Assembly: GCA_947178245.1 (NCBI GenBank)
Contig: CAMWXO010000017.1
Span: 1-19,071, forward strand
Source: an uncultured Porphyromonadaceae bacterium
GTDB lineage: Bacteria > Bacteroidota > Bacteroidia > Bacteroidales > Muribaculaceae
DNA: 19,071 nt
Reading direction: 5' to 3'
Of the stretch, positions 1-6,928 are shown piece by piece. Both the position numbers and the translations under genes were made by a program. The notes below the pieces were generated by a model that was not told the origin of the DNA, did no database searches, and saw nothing but the letters and a program-made list of their open reading frames with translations. Numbering within the stretch: position 1 is the stretch's first letter; each line of letters starts with the position of its first letter.

Positions 1-134
1 TTTAGATTAGAGCAGTCATCGTATTCAGTTTAAATCGTATCTGCGAAAACTGAGAACTAAACCTTTTAAACTCTTAAACATATAAACTTCAACTTGAGCT
101 TGCGAAAGTTGAGTAAGTAACATTAGATTGAACC
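1..134. other. Non-coding leader upstream of the DXS-like gene
   Basis: This AT-rich stretch shows no supportable gene. Three imperfect 8-bp units ending in TAAAC lie at 64-87. A small inverted repeat follows: CAACTT (90-95) pairs with AAGTTG (106-111), with one further T-A pair outside it and a 10-base loop. The hairpin has no T-run, so it is not a convincing terminator and may be a 5'-leader structure. I found no clear Bacteroidetes -33/-7 promoter (TTTG and TAnnTTTG) here, so the promoter may lie upstream of the window. Confidence 0.35.
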
Positions 135-1901
135 ATGGAAAAAATAAAATTATCAGAGATCCGGACTCCGGCCGACATCCGGAAGATGGATCTCTCGCAA
201 CTGAAAGCCCTCGCCTCTGAAATGCGCGGGGCACTTATCGATAAACTCTCAGTCCACGGAGGCCACGTAGGGCCCAATTTAGGCATGGTGGAGGCTGTGA
301 TAGCACTCCACTACGTATTCGACACGCCTGAAGACAAAATTGTGTTTGACGTCTCACACCAGACCTATCCCCACAAGATGCTGACCGGAAGGATGCAGGC
401 TTTCACCGACGCCGCACACTACGACGACGTGACCGGCTACACGAATCCCTCTGAAAGCGACTACGACCTCTTCTCGCTCGGCCACACCTCATCGGCAGTG
501 GCGCTTGCAGCCGGCATCGCAAAAGCACGCGACCTGAAAGGCGACAAAGAAAATGTAGTGGCCGTGATAGGCGACGGATCGCTGAGCGGCGGAGTAGCCT
601 TCGAAGGGCTTGACTACGGCGCCACACTCGGCTCCAACTTCATTGTGGTGGTCAATGACAATCAGATGAGCATAGCTGAGAATCATGGCGGAATCTACGC
701 CGATCTCCGGCTACTCCGCAACACCAACGGCGAGGGAGAGCCAAATCTCTTCCGGTCGATGGGCTACGCTTACCGATATGTGAGATACGGCAACGACCTC
801 AAAAGCCTTATCGAGATGTTCAGATCGGTGAAAGACATAACTTATCCGGTGGTGGTGCACATCAACACCGAAAAAGGTATGGGACTGAAACCCGCCGAAG
901 AGCATAAGGAGGAGTTTCACTACTCAGGGCCTTTCGACCCGAAGACCGGCGCACCCCTGCAGGAAGAATCCTCAGAGGCAGAAGACTACAGCGAGGTCTT
1001 CGCACGCAAGATGCTGGTACTGATGAAAGAGAATCAGAAAGTGGTCACCATAACCGCAGGCACTCCCGGAGTGCTCGGCTTCGACAAGGAGCGGCGCACC
1101 GAGGCCGGCAAGCAGTTTGTCGATGTCGGCATCGCCGAGCAGGCGGCTGTAGACGTGGCAAGCGGTCTGGCCAAGGGCGGAATGAGGCCCGTGGCAGGAT
1201 TTGTCAGCAGTTTCCTGCAGAGGGCATACGACCAGTTCAGCCAGGATATAGCGCTCAACCGGCAGGCAGCCACCTTCGTGGTGTTCTACGGCTCGATGTT
1301 CGGAATGAACGATGAGACGCATCTCGGATTTTTCGACATCGCGCTGCTCTCCAACATTCCGGGTCTTATCTTCCTCGCCCCCACATGCAGGGAAGAATTC
1401 GAGGCAATGCTCGACTGGTCTGTAAGGCAGAACGAGAAGGCAGTAGTGGTACGCGCTCCCGGCGGCATGGCCGTATCAGACAAAGCCGTGAGAATACTCG
1501 ACGACTACTCGCGTGCCGAATACGACATAGTGCGCAAGGGCTCTGACATTGCTCTTATCGGCGCAGGAACGATGTTCACATACACTTCGCTTGCAGCCGA
1601 TATCCTTGCCGAGAAGGGTGTGAACGTCACTCTCATCAATCCCCGCAATCTATCACAACCCGATACAGAAACACTCGACAAGCTCAAAGGCTATAAAGTA
1701 GTCGTGACGGCTGAAGACGGCATCATCGACGGAGGCTTCGGCCAGAAAGTTGCCTCCTACCTCGGCGAGGCTCCGGTGAAAGTAATCAACCTCGGCCTGC
1801 CTAAGAAGTTTGAAAACCGCTACAGCTACTCCGCGCTGCAGAAAGAATGCGGACTCACTCCGGAGCAGATAGCCTCAGCCGCTTTGTCAGCCCTGAAATA
1901 A
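135..1901 (+). CDS. DXS-like thiamine-diphosphate enzyme (1-deoxy-D-xylulose-5-phosphate synthase family, divergent)
   Basis: This 588-residue protein has the DXS/transketolase layout. The N-terminal ThDP-binding half carries HGGHVGPNLG (41-50), DVSHQTYPHK (72-81) and the GDG motif at 146-148, followed by NDNQMSIAEN (174-183). The Pyr domain contains catalytic-type Glu335 in VGIAEQ and FLQRAYDQ (360-367), and a transketolase C domain follows. It is about 30 residues shorter than usual DXS (roughly 620 or more), mainly in the loop after the ThDP site. By hand alignment to remembered E. coli DXS, Tyr392, Arg420, Asp427 and Arg478 become Val357, Tyr385, Asn392 and Gly443, while the counterparts of His49, Glu370, Arg398 and His431 are kept. 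The fold and cofactor are therefore well supported, but DXP synthesis is doubtful. It may be a paralogue acting on another acceptor. It is cytosolic and is separated from the next genes by a terminator. Confidence 0.85.
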   Translation: MEKIKLSEIRTPADIRKMDLSQLKALASEMRGALIDKLSVHGGHVGPNLGMVEAVIALHYVFDTPEDKIVFDVSHQTYPHKMLTGRMQAFTDAAHYDDVTGYTNPSESDYDLFSLGHTSSAVALAAGIAKARDLKGDKENVVAVIGDGSLSGGVAFEGLDYGATLGSNFIVVVNDNQMSIAENHGGIYADLRLLRNTNGEGEPNLFRSMGYAYRYVRYGNDLKSLIEMFRSVKDITYPVVVHINTEKGMGLKPAEEHKEEFHYSGPFDPKTGAPLQEESSEAEDYSEVFARKMLVLMKENQKVVTITAGTPGVLGFDKERRTEAGKQFVDVGIAEQAAVDVASGLAKGGMRPVAGFVSSFLQRAYDQFSQDIALNRQAATFVVFYGSMFGMNDETHLGFFDIALLSNIPGLIFLAPTCREEFEAMLDWSVRQNEKAVVVRAPGGMAVSDKAVRILDDYSRAEYDIVRKGSDIALIGAGTMFTYTSLAADILAEKGVNVTLINPRNLSQPDTETLDKLKGYKVVVTAEDGIIDGGFGQKVASYLGEAPVKVINLGLPKKFENRYSYSALQKECGLTPEQIASAALSALK

Positions 1902-1923
1902 TCAGTCTCCCGAAAAAACATTT

Positions 1924-1961
1924 TCCGCCATCGGCAAACCGTGCCGGTGGCGGACTTTTTT
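1924..1961 (+). terminator. Rho-independent terminator of the DXS-like gene
   Basis: A 13-bp stem (1924-1936 with 1942-1954, one T-G wobble) closes a 5-base loop and is followed by C and six T (1956-1961). It lies 23 bases after the stop codon and separates the DXS-like gene from the export operon. Confidence 0.92.
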
Positions 1962-1990
1962 ATGCCGCGATTTGACAACAGTGAACAAAA

Positions 1991-2008
1991 GTGTCCGAAA
2001 TCGGACAC
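1991..2008. promoter_or_regulatory. 18-bp palindromic operator, probable enhancer site for the sigma-54 regulator
   Basis: GTGTCCGAAATCGGACAC has perfect 8-bp arms around a 2-bp centre. Its centre is about 78 bp upstream of the expected start of the sigma-54 promoter at 2052-2067, a usual position for an enhancer bound by an NtrC-family activator. The regulator at 13539-14873 has a Fis-type helix-turn-helix and is the natural candidate to bind it. That pairing is an inference. A weaker AT-rich inverted repeat (CATAT/ATATG, 2009-2024) lies immediately downstream. Confidence 0.75.
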
Positions 2009-2051
2009 CATATATTTTAATATGTATCTCATATTCAATACTTTGCACTTT

Positions 2052-2067
2052 TGGCACACATATTGCA
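2052..2067 (+). promoter_or_regulatory. Sigma-54 (RpoN) -24/-12 promoter of the export operon
   Basis: TGGCAC (2052-2057), five bases, then TTGCA (2063-2067) closely matches the sigma-54 consensus TGGCACG-N4-TTGCA/T. The invariant GG (2053-2054) and GC (2065-2066) are exactly 10 bases apart. Transcription should start near 2077-2078, giving a leader of about 35 bases to the ATG at 2113. The leader is A/C-rich with no Shine-Dalgarno sequence. No comparable housekeeping promoter was found in this gap. Confidence 0.85.
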
Positions 2068-2112
2068 CATCTTAAAGGGCAAAACCAACAATAACAACCG
2101 ACAACAACAGAT

Positions 2113-3363
2113 ATGGACAGAGAGATTCCCAATTCAGAACGCAGGAAAGCGAAGAGGATAAGGCTTTTCAAGATCGGCGGCACGGCGGTGGCGGTCATAG
2201 CCGGAGCGATAGCTCTCGGCTCAATGATGCGCGCATCGGTGGCGCAATCAGACCTTATCGTCGGCACGGCCGACACCGGCACCATTGAAGTGACCGTGAC
2301 AGGAACCGGAACGGTGAGCCCGGCATTCGAGGAAATCATCACCTCACCCATCAACAGCCGCATTCTTGAAGTGTACTGCCGCGCCGGCGACTCGGTGAAG
2401 GCGGGCACTCCCCTGCTCCTGCTCGACCTTCAGAGCACCGAAAACGAAGTGAACCGCCTCAGCGACGAGATAGCCATGAAGCATCACGAGCTCGATCAGC
2501 AGCGCGTCACTTCAGACACCCGCCTCAGCGACCTCGCCATGCAGGTGAAGGTGAAGGAAATGACCCTCAGCCGCCTCGAGGCCGAACTGCGCAACGAACG
2601 CTACCTCGACAGCATCGGCAGCGGAACGGGCGACCGCGTGCGCCAGGCCGAGCTTGCCGTCAGCACCGGACGCCTCGAACTGGAGCAGATGCGCCAGCAG
2701 CTTGCCAACGAGAAGCGGATATCGCGGGCGTCGGAAGACGTGAAGCATCTCGACATCGACATAGCCAGCCGCAACCTCAACGAGATGAGCCGCACGCTCA
2801 GCGACGCGCGCGTATCTTCGCCGCGAAACGCAACACTGACGTTCATCCACGACCAGATAGGCGAGAAAGTATCCGAAGGGCAGAAGATAGCCGTAATTTC
2901 CGATCTCGGACACTTCCGCGTGGATGCCGAGATCTCCGACAGCTATGCCAGCAAAGTCGGCGTAGGCAGCCAAGCCGTGGTGAGAATCGGGAAAGAGAGG
3001 CTGAAAGGAGTAGTCTCCAACCTGACGCCGCAGTCGCAGAACGGTGTGATAAAATTTACGGTCAGGCTTGAGGATGACGCCCATCCGCGCCTGCGCTCCG
3101 GACTGAAGACCGACGTATATGTGGCCTGCGACGTGGTGGATGAAGCCATACGCATCCCCAACGGATCTTATTATACCGGCCCGGGCACCTACAGCCTTTT
3201 CTTCATGAGCGCCGACGGCAAGAAGCTCGAGAAGCACGACGTGAAACTCGGAAGCTCCAATTATGAGTTTGTGGAGGTGCAGAGCGGCATGCGTCCCGGC
3301 GACCGCGTGGTGCTCTCCGACATGACCCGCTTCAAGGACTCCTCCTCCCTCCGAGTAAGATAA
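2113..3363 (+). CDS. Periplasmic adaptor of an ABC export system (HlyD/MacA-like membrane-fusion protein)
   Basis: This 416-residue adaptor should bridge the inner-membrane permeases to the TolC-family channel encoded at 9497-10987. A basic cytoplasmic start is followed by one membrane anchor (about 19-39). The first half of a lipoyl domain (about 72-105) leads into a long helical hairpin (about 107-230) rich in Leu, Glu, Arg and Gln. The second lipoyl half (about 232-265), a beta-barrel domain (266-340) and a membrane-proximal domain (341-416) follow. There is no lipobox, so it is anchored by the helix. It is the first gene after the sigma-54 promoter, which fixes it as the head of the operon. 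Proximity to FtsX-type permeases and the absence of an RND pump make a MacA-like role more likely than an RND one. The substrate is unknown. Confidence 0.9.
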   Translation: MDREIPNSERRKAKRIRLFKIGGTAVAVIAGAIALGSMMRASVAQSDLIVGTADTGTIEVTVTGTGTVSPAFEEIITSPINSRILEVYCRAGDSVKAGTPLLLLDLQSTENEVNRLSDEIAMKHHELDQQRVTSDTRLSDLAMQVKVKEMTLSRLEAELRNERYLDSIGSGTGDRVRQAELAVSTGRLELEQMRQQLANEKRISRASEDVKHLDIDIASRNLNEMSRTLSDARVSSPRNATLTFIHDQIGEKVSEGQKIAVISDLGHFRVDAEISDSYASKVGVGSQAVVRIGKERLKGVVSNLTPQSQNGVIKFTVRLEDDAHPRLRSGLKTDVYVACDVVDEAIRIPNGSYYTGPGTYSLFFMSADGKKLEKHDVKLGSSNYEFVEVQSGMRPGDRVVLSDMTRFKDSSSLRVR

Positions 3364-3364
3364 T

Positions 3365-3409
3365 CTATAACTATAGGGCCTATAAGGCCTATACGCCATA
3401 TAAATCCTA
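3365..3409. repeat. Degenerate 9-bp tandem repeat in the adaptor/permease A spacer
   Basis: Five consecutive 9-base units fit the loose consensus TANGNCCTA, and a sixth, more decayed unit runs to 3418. The repeat begins two bases after the adaptor stop and fills nearly all of the 58-base gap up to the ATG at 3422. It encodes nothing in the + reading frames. Confidence 0.6.
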
Positions 3410-3421
3410 TAATACAAGACT

Positions 3422-4753
3422 ATGAAGTTAATAAAAAAGACAATACGCGAAGCGCTGAAGACCCCCGGGTTCTCGCTGCTCTACATCGTGGGAGTGGCAT
3501 TCACCATCGCCTTCACGATGATCTACGGCATGCTGCTCTATGCCCAGCTCGCGCCCGTCTATCCGGAATATGACCGTGACCAGACCGTATATATCAACAC
3601 GGTGCTCCTGAAAAACGACCGGTCGTCGAGTTCATCGGGACTGAGTTCGGCATTCATCGATGAATTTCTCAGCGACAGCATTCCGGCCATCGAGCAGATA
3701 ACCACCGCCTTAAACTGGAACGGCGGCTATCCTATGGTGCAGCCCGAGGGTAACGGGCCGGAGTTTCATGTGGAATGCCGGCACGTGGATCCATCCTTCT
3801 TCAAATTCTACAAATTCGAGTTCCTGGCAGGCAAGCCCGTGACTCAGGCAGACTTCGACTCCAACATTTCCAAAGTCGTCATCAGCGACAAAGTGGCCCG
3901 CCGCCTCTTCGGCGACGTGGAAGAGGCCGTAGGCAAGGACATAAGTATCGATCACGTCAAGCACCGTATCCACGGAGTCTTCCGCGAAGGGAGCGCCCTC
4001 TGCCTCGACTCCTACGGTGAAGTGTTCTTCCCGGCCCTGATAGGGACAGACTACAATCAGGAATGGCCGCGCCAGTATATGGGGCCGCTCAAGGCCATAA
4101 TAAAGGTCAAGCCCGGCAAGGAAACCGAGCTGCGCGAGTATCTCCGCGACGTCTGCAGGCGCATCAACGCTGTAGACACCACCGCCCCGAAGCTGTATCT
4201 TCCCACCGTGATGTCGCACTCCGAGCATGTGCTCGCTGAGCCTAAGATCGACTGGTCGAAGGATGAGACCCTTCAGATCAGGAAGGTCGCCACATTCCTC
4301 GATCTGTGGAAACCGTTCCTGATCGCCCTGCTCGTATTGCTTATCATCCCGGCGCTCAACATCAGCGGCCTCATCGGCGCGCGTATGGACAGGATGAAGT
4401 CTGAGATAGGAATACGCCGCTGTTTCGGCGCCAAACGCCCGCGCCTCATGAATATGGTGATCACCGAAAACCTCATCCTCACGCTCATCGGAGGCGTGGT
4501 CGGACTCATCTCCGCCTGGCTCATCGCCACCTTCGCCGGCACATTCCTGCTTGAACTGACCCCCCTGGCCTACAAGACCGGAAGTGAATTCGGCACCTCC
4601 GCCTCTTTCCTCACCGGCGAGATGGCATTCGCACCGCTGCTCTTCGCGCTCACGCTCGGAGTATGCCTCGTGCTCAACATCATCTCGGCCTGGATACCGG
4701 CTTGGAACGCGATGCGCCGCCAGATAATAGAGTCACTCAACACCAAACGATGA
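3422..4753 (+). CDS. ABC transporter permease A (FtsX/MacB type)
   Basis: This 443-residue protein has the MacB/FtsX layout: one N-terminal membrane helix (about 17-40), a large periplasmic domain of the MacB_PCD kind (about 45-290), then three helices (about 297-317, 351-371, 403-425). The periplasmic part carries the family pattern around KVVISDKVARRLFG (151-164). The cytoplasmic loop after helix 2 contains EIGIRRCFGAKR (328-339), the conserved FtsX segment. It resembles permease C (6929-8215) at the corresponding positions, including the IPALN/IPAIN turn in helix 2. It has no ATPase domain and so must use the separate ATPase at 6211. Its stop overlaps the next start as ATGA, implying translational coupling with permease B. 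Confidence 0.88.
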   Translation: MKLIKKTIREALKTPGFSLLYIVGVAFTIAFTMIYGMLLYAQLAPVYPEYDRDQTVYINTVLLKNDRSSSSSGLSSAFIDEFLSDSIPAIEQITTALNWNGGYPMVQPEGNGPEFHVECRHVDPSFFKFYKFEFLAGKPVTQADFDSNISKVVISDKVARRLFGDVEEAVGKDISIDHVKHRIHGVFREGSALCLDSYGEVFFPALIGTDYNQEWPRQYMGPLKAIIKVKPGKETELREYLRDVCRRINAVDTTAPKLYLPTVMSHSEHVLAEPKIDWSKDETLQIRKVATFLDLWKPFLIALLVLLIIPALNISGLIGARMDRMKSEIGIRRCFGAKRPRLMNMVITENLILTLIGGVVGLISAWLIATFAGTFLLELTPLAYKTGSEFGTSASFLTGEMAFAPLLFALTLGVCLVLNIISAWIPAWNAMRRQIIESLNTKR

Positions 4754-6066
4754 AAAAAGCCATGAAACAGATATTGAAATCAATCATCAGCCGCCCCGGC
4801 AGATCTGTCGGCCTTCTGATAGAAATCATCATCGTGACCATTATCGGATGGATCGTGATCGAACCGGTGGCTATCCTCACCACTACTGCACTCCTGCCGG
4901 CAGGATATGACCACGAACGCCTCGTGCAGGTGGATTTCTCACGGTTAAGCAGAAGATCAGAAGATTTTGACGGAGAGATACCCGATGACAAGGAGCAACA
5001 GATGGAAGCCTACGACCGGTTGCTCCGCAAGATCAGGGAGCGCGACGGAGTGGAACACGCCACTTTCTTTTACAGTCAGAGTTTCGAGAGCCTGAGCTAC
5101 GGACAGACGAGCATAAACCCCGACTCCATATATTGTCTTAAAGATGACGACAACTATGTGGGAGTGACAATGATAGACTACCAACCCGGCACGGACTTCT
5201 TCGCTACCTACGGGATAAAAGACCCTCAGGGCAAGCCTTTCAACGAGCCGAAAGAGATCGGAGCAGGCTATATAGTGAGCAAGACCGTAGCGAAGGCTCT
5301 CGTGCACGACGGGAGCGTGATTGGCACACGATTCTACAACTGGGGAGATGACGAAGACGACGATGAAAGGCCTTCCACCATCGTAGGCGTCACGGCCGAC
5401 GCTCCCTACAGAAAGGGCGACGGCCGCCAACCCGTAGCATTCAAGATAGCAGATCCGGAGTGGGCTATACCACAGGGCATTACGATCCGTCTCGGCCAGG
5501 GTGTGAATCCGCGCGCCTTCACCGACAGGCTGATCTCCGGAATCGGAGAATATCGCTCGGGCAACTGGTACATCACACACCCGCAACTCCTTTCAGACAT
5601 GCGCGAGACGTGTTTCGCCGGCATGAAGAGGGAACTGACACAGAAATGGATCATCATGATCTTCTTCCTCGTCAATGTGCTGCTGGGCATCGCCGGCACC
5701 TTCTACGTGCAGTGCAAGACCCGCATACCCGACGCAGGAGTGATGCGCGCTTTCGGAGCGTCAAGGCGACGGATAGAATGGCACATCATCGCGGAAGCCT
5801 GCGTCACAGTGCTGGCGGGCTGGCTGATCGGAAGCGTGATCTACCTCATCTATCTCCACTTTCAGGGCTTCCCGATGGATTCCGACATCGATTACCGCAT
5901 AGTCAAGACCATACGTCCCATCTGGCACGACACGAAGTTGGGCCGCTACTCGATGATCGGAGGAATAATCCTGCTGCTATTGCTCGCCACGGCAGCACTC
6001 GGGGCTTGGCTCCCGGCCCGCAAGGTGGGCCGCGTACCCATCGTAGACTCCCTGCGCGACGAATAA
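4750..6066 (+). CDS. ABC transporter permease B (FtsX/MacB type)
   Basis: The ATG at 4750 is chosen because it overlaps the stop of permease A as ATGA and gives a normal start just before the first helix. An upstream in-frame ATG at 4663 would add 29 residues lying inside permease A. The 438-residue product has helix 1 (about 20-42), a periplasmic domain (about 50-298) and three further helices (about 300-320, 345-368, 402-421). The FtsX segment reads VMRAFGASRRRIEWH (331-345). An acidic run, DDEDDDE (200-206), in the periplasmic domain is unusual and could bind cations or a basic partner. It resembles permease D, especially the LVNxxLGIxGTF stretch in helix 2, more than it resembles its neighbour A, so A and B probably form a heterodimer. 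Confidence 0.87.
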   Translation: MKKAMKQILKSIISRPGRSVGLLIEIIIVTIIGWIVIEPVAILTTTALLPAGYDHERLVQVDFSRLSRRSEDFDGEIPDDKEQQMEAYDRLLRKIRERDGVEHATFFYSQSFESLSYGQTSINPDSIYCLKDDDNYVGVTMIDYQPGTDFFATYGIKDPQGKPFNEPKEIGAGYIVSKTVAKALVHDGSVIGTRFYNWGDDEDDDERPSTIVGVTADAPYRKGDGRQPVAFKIADPEWAIPQGITIRLGQGVNPRAFTDRLISGIGEYRSGNWYITHPQLLSDMRETCFAGMKRELTQKWIIMIFFLVNVLLGIAGTFYVQCKTRIPDAGVMRAFGASRRRIEWHIIAEACVTVLAGWLIGSVIYLIYLHFQGFPMDSDIDYRIVKTIRPIWHDTKLGRYSMIGGIILLLLLATAALGAWLPARKVGRVPIVDSLRDE

Positions 6067-6075
6067 TCTCACCCC

Positions 6076-6104
6076 AATGCATAATGCTCAATGCATAATG
6101 CAAA
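6076..6104. repeat. 7-bp tandem repeat, left arm of an inverted pair
   Basis: Four units of ATGCATA or close variants occupy 6077-6104, ten bases after the permease B stop. The reverse complement of 6076-6101 matches 6173-6198 at 22 of 26 positions, so this array and the one at 6167-6201 are inverted relative to each other across about 70 bases. Confidence 0.6.
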
Positions 6105-6166
6105 ATTTATCAGACAAAAAAAAGAAATAATAACAAAGCATACCCATACTGCATCAGGCATCTGCT

Positions 6167-6201
6167 AATTATGAATTATGCATTATGAATTATGCATTAA
6201 A
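6167..6201. repeat. 7-bp tandem repeat, right arm of an inverted pair, upstream of the ABC ATPase
   Basis: Five 7-base units (AATTATG or CATTATG, the last one decayed) end nine bases before the ATPase start at 6211. In-frame ATG codons inside the array extend the ATPase frame upstream to 6178, but the added residues come only from repeat sequence, so they are not used as the start. Confidence 0.6.
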
Positions 6202-6210
6202 ATAACAATT

Positions 6211-6876
6211 ATGATAACTCTCAAAGACATCAACAAGATCTACCGCACAGATGAAATCGAGACTCAGGCTCTCGAAAACGTGAACATCCACATCGACAAA
6301 GGAGAATTCGTCTCGGTCATGGGCCCCTCGGGATGCGGCAAGTCAACACTGCTCAATATCGTCGGCCTCCTCGACACACCGACCTCCGGCACAGTGACCA
6401 TAGCCGGGAAAAACGCTACCGGAATGAGCGACGCCGCCCTCGCCACTTTCCGCAACCATGAACTCGGGTTCGTATTCCAGAGCTTCCACCTCATCGATTC
6501 GCTCAACGTCATCGACAACGTGATGCTTCCGCTGCTCTACCGCAAGTCGAGCGCGTCGGAGCGTGAGAAACTGGCCAAGGCAGTACTCGAGCGCGTAGGC
6601 CTCAGCCACCGTATGCGTCATCGCCCCTCGCAGCTCTCAGGCGGACAGTGCCAGCGTGTGGCCATAGCCCGAGCTATCGTAGGCAATCCCGAGATAATCC
6701 TCGCCGACGAGCCTACCGGTAACCTCGACTCAAAGATGGGTGCCGAAGTGATGGATCTGCTCCATACCCTCAACCGTGAAGACGGCCGCACGATAATGAT
6801 GGTGACCCACAATGAGGAGCAGGCACGCCAGACCGACCGCATCATCCGCTTCTTCGACGGCCGCCAGATAATCTAA
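6211..6876 (+). CDS. ABC transporter ATP-binding protein (LolD/MacB type)
   Basis: This 221-residue stand-alone ATPase of the LolD/MacB/FtsE class is the only energy-coupling subunit in the operon. All motifs are intact: Walker A GPSGCGKST (38-46), Q-loop Gln90, signature LSGGQ (142-146), Walker B ILADEP (163-168) with Glu167 as the catalytic base, and H-loop His200. It sits between permease pairs A-B and C-D and probably drives both from the cytoplasmic face. The start at 6211 gives the typical family beginning (MITLKDINKIY). An earlier in-frame ATG at 6178 lies in a 7-bp repeat array and would add 11 residues of repeat-derived sequence. Confidence 0.93.
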   Translation: MITLKDINKIYRTDEIETQALENVNIHIDKGEFVSVMGPSGCGKSTLLNIVGLLDTPTSGTVTIAGKNATGMSDAALATFRNHELGFVFQSFHLIDSLNVIDNVMLPLLYRKSSASEREKLAKAVLERVGLSHRMRHRPSQLSGGQCQRVAIARAIVGNPEIILADEPTGNLDSKMGAEVMDLLHTLNREDGRTIMMVTHNEEQARQTDRIIRFFDGRQII

Positions 6877-6881
6877 ACAAG

Positions 6882-6926
6882 TATATATCTTATATATCTT
6901 ATATATCTTATATAACCTACTACCCT
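6882..6926. repeat. 9-bp tandem repeat in the ATPase/permease C spacer
   Basis: Three exact copies of TATATATCT (6882-6908) are followed by two decayed 9-base units (6909-6926). They end two bases before the permease C start and occupy almost the whole 52-base gap. The unit sequence differs from that at 3365-3409, but the 9-base period is the same. Confidence 0.75.
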
Positions 6927-6928
6927 AT

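Noticed and set aside
2037..2044. Housekeeping promoter (TAnnTTTG-like) upstream of the adaptor
   Set aside because: The TACTTTG sequence is one base short of the consensus spacing and has no -33 TTTG partner. The sigma-54 match just downstream is far better.
2512..3417. A 301-codon open frame on the - strand opposite the adaptor gene
   Set aside because: The + strand frame has clear adaptor domains from end to end. The opposite frame gives a His/Ala/Val/Tyr-rich product with no recognisable domain and is a by-product of GC-rich codon use.
5460..6098. A 212-codon + strand frame overlapping permease B
   Set aside because: It lies in another frame inside permease B, gives an Arg/His-rich product without domains, and its end runs into the repeat region.
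6178..6210. Upstream in-frame ATG as the ATPase start
   Set aside because: The 11 extra residues come only from the 7-bp repeat array, and the start at 6211 matches the usual family N-terminus.
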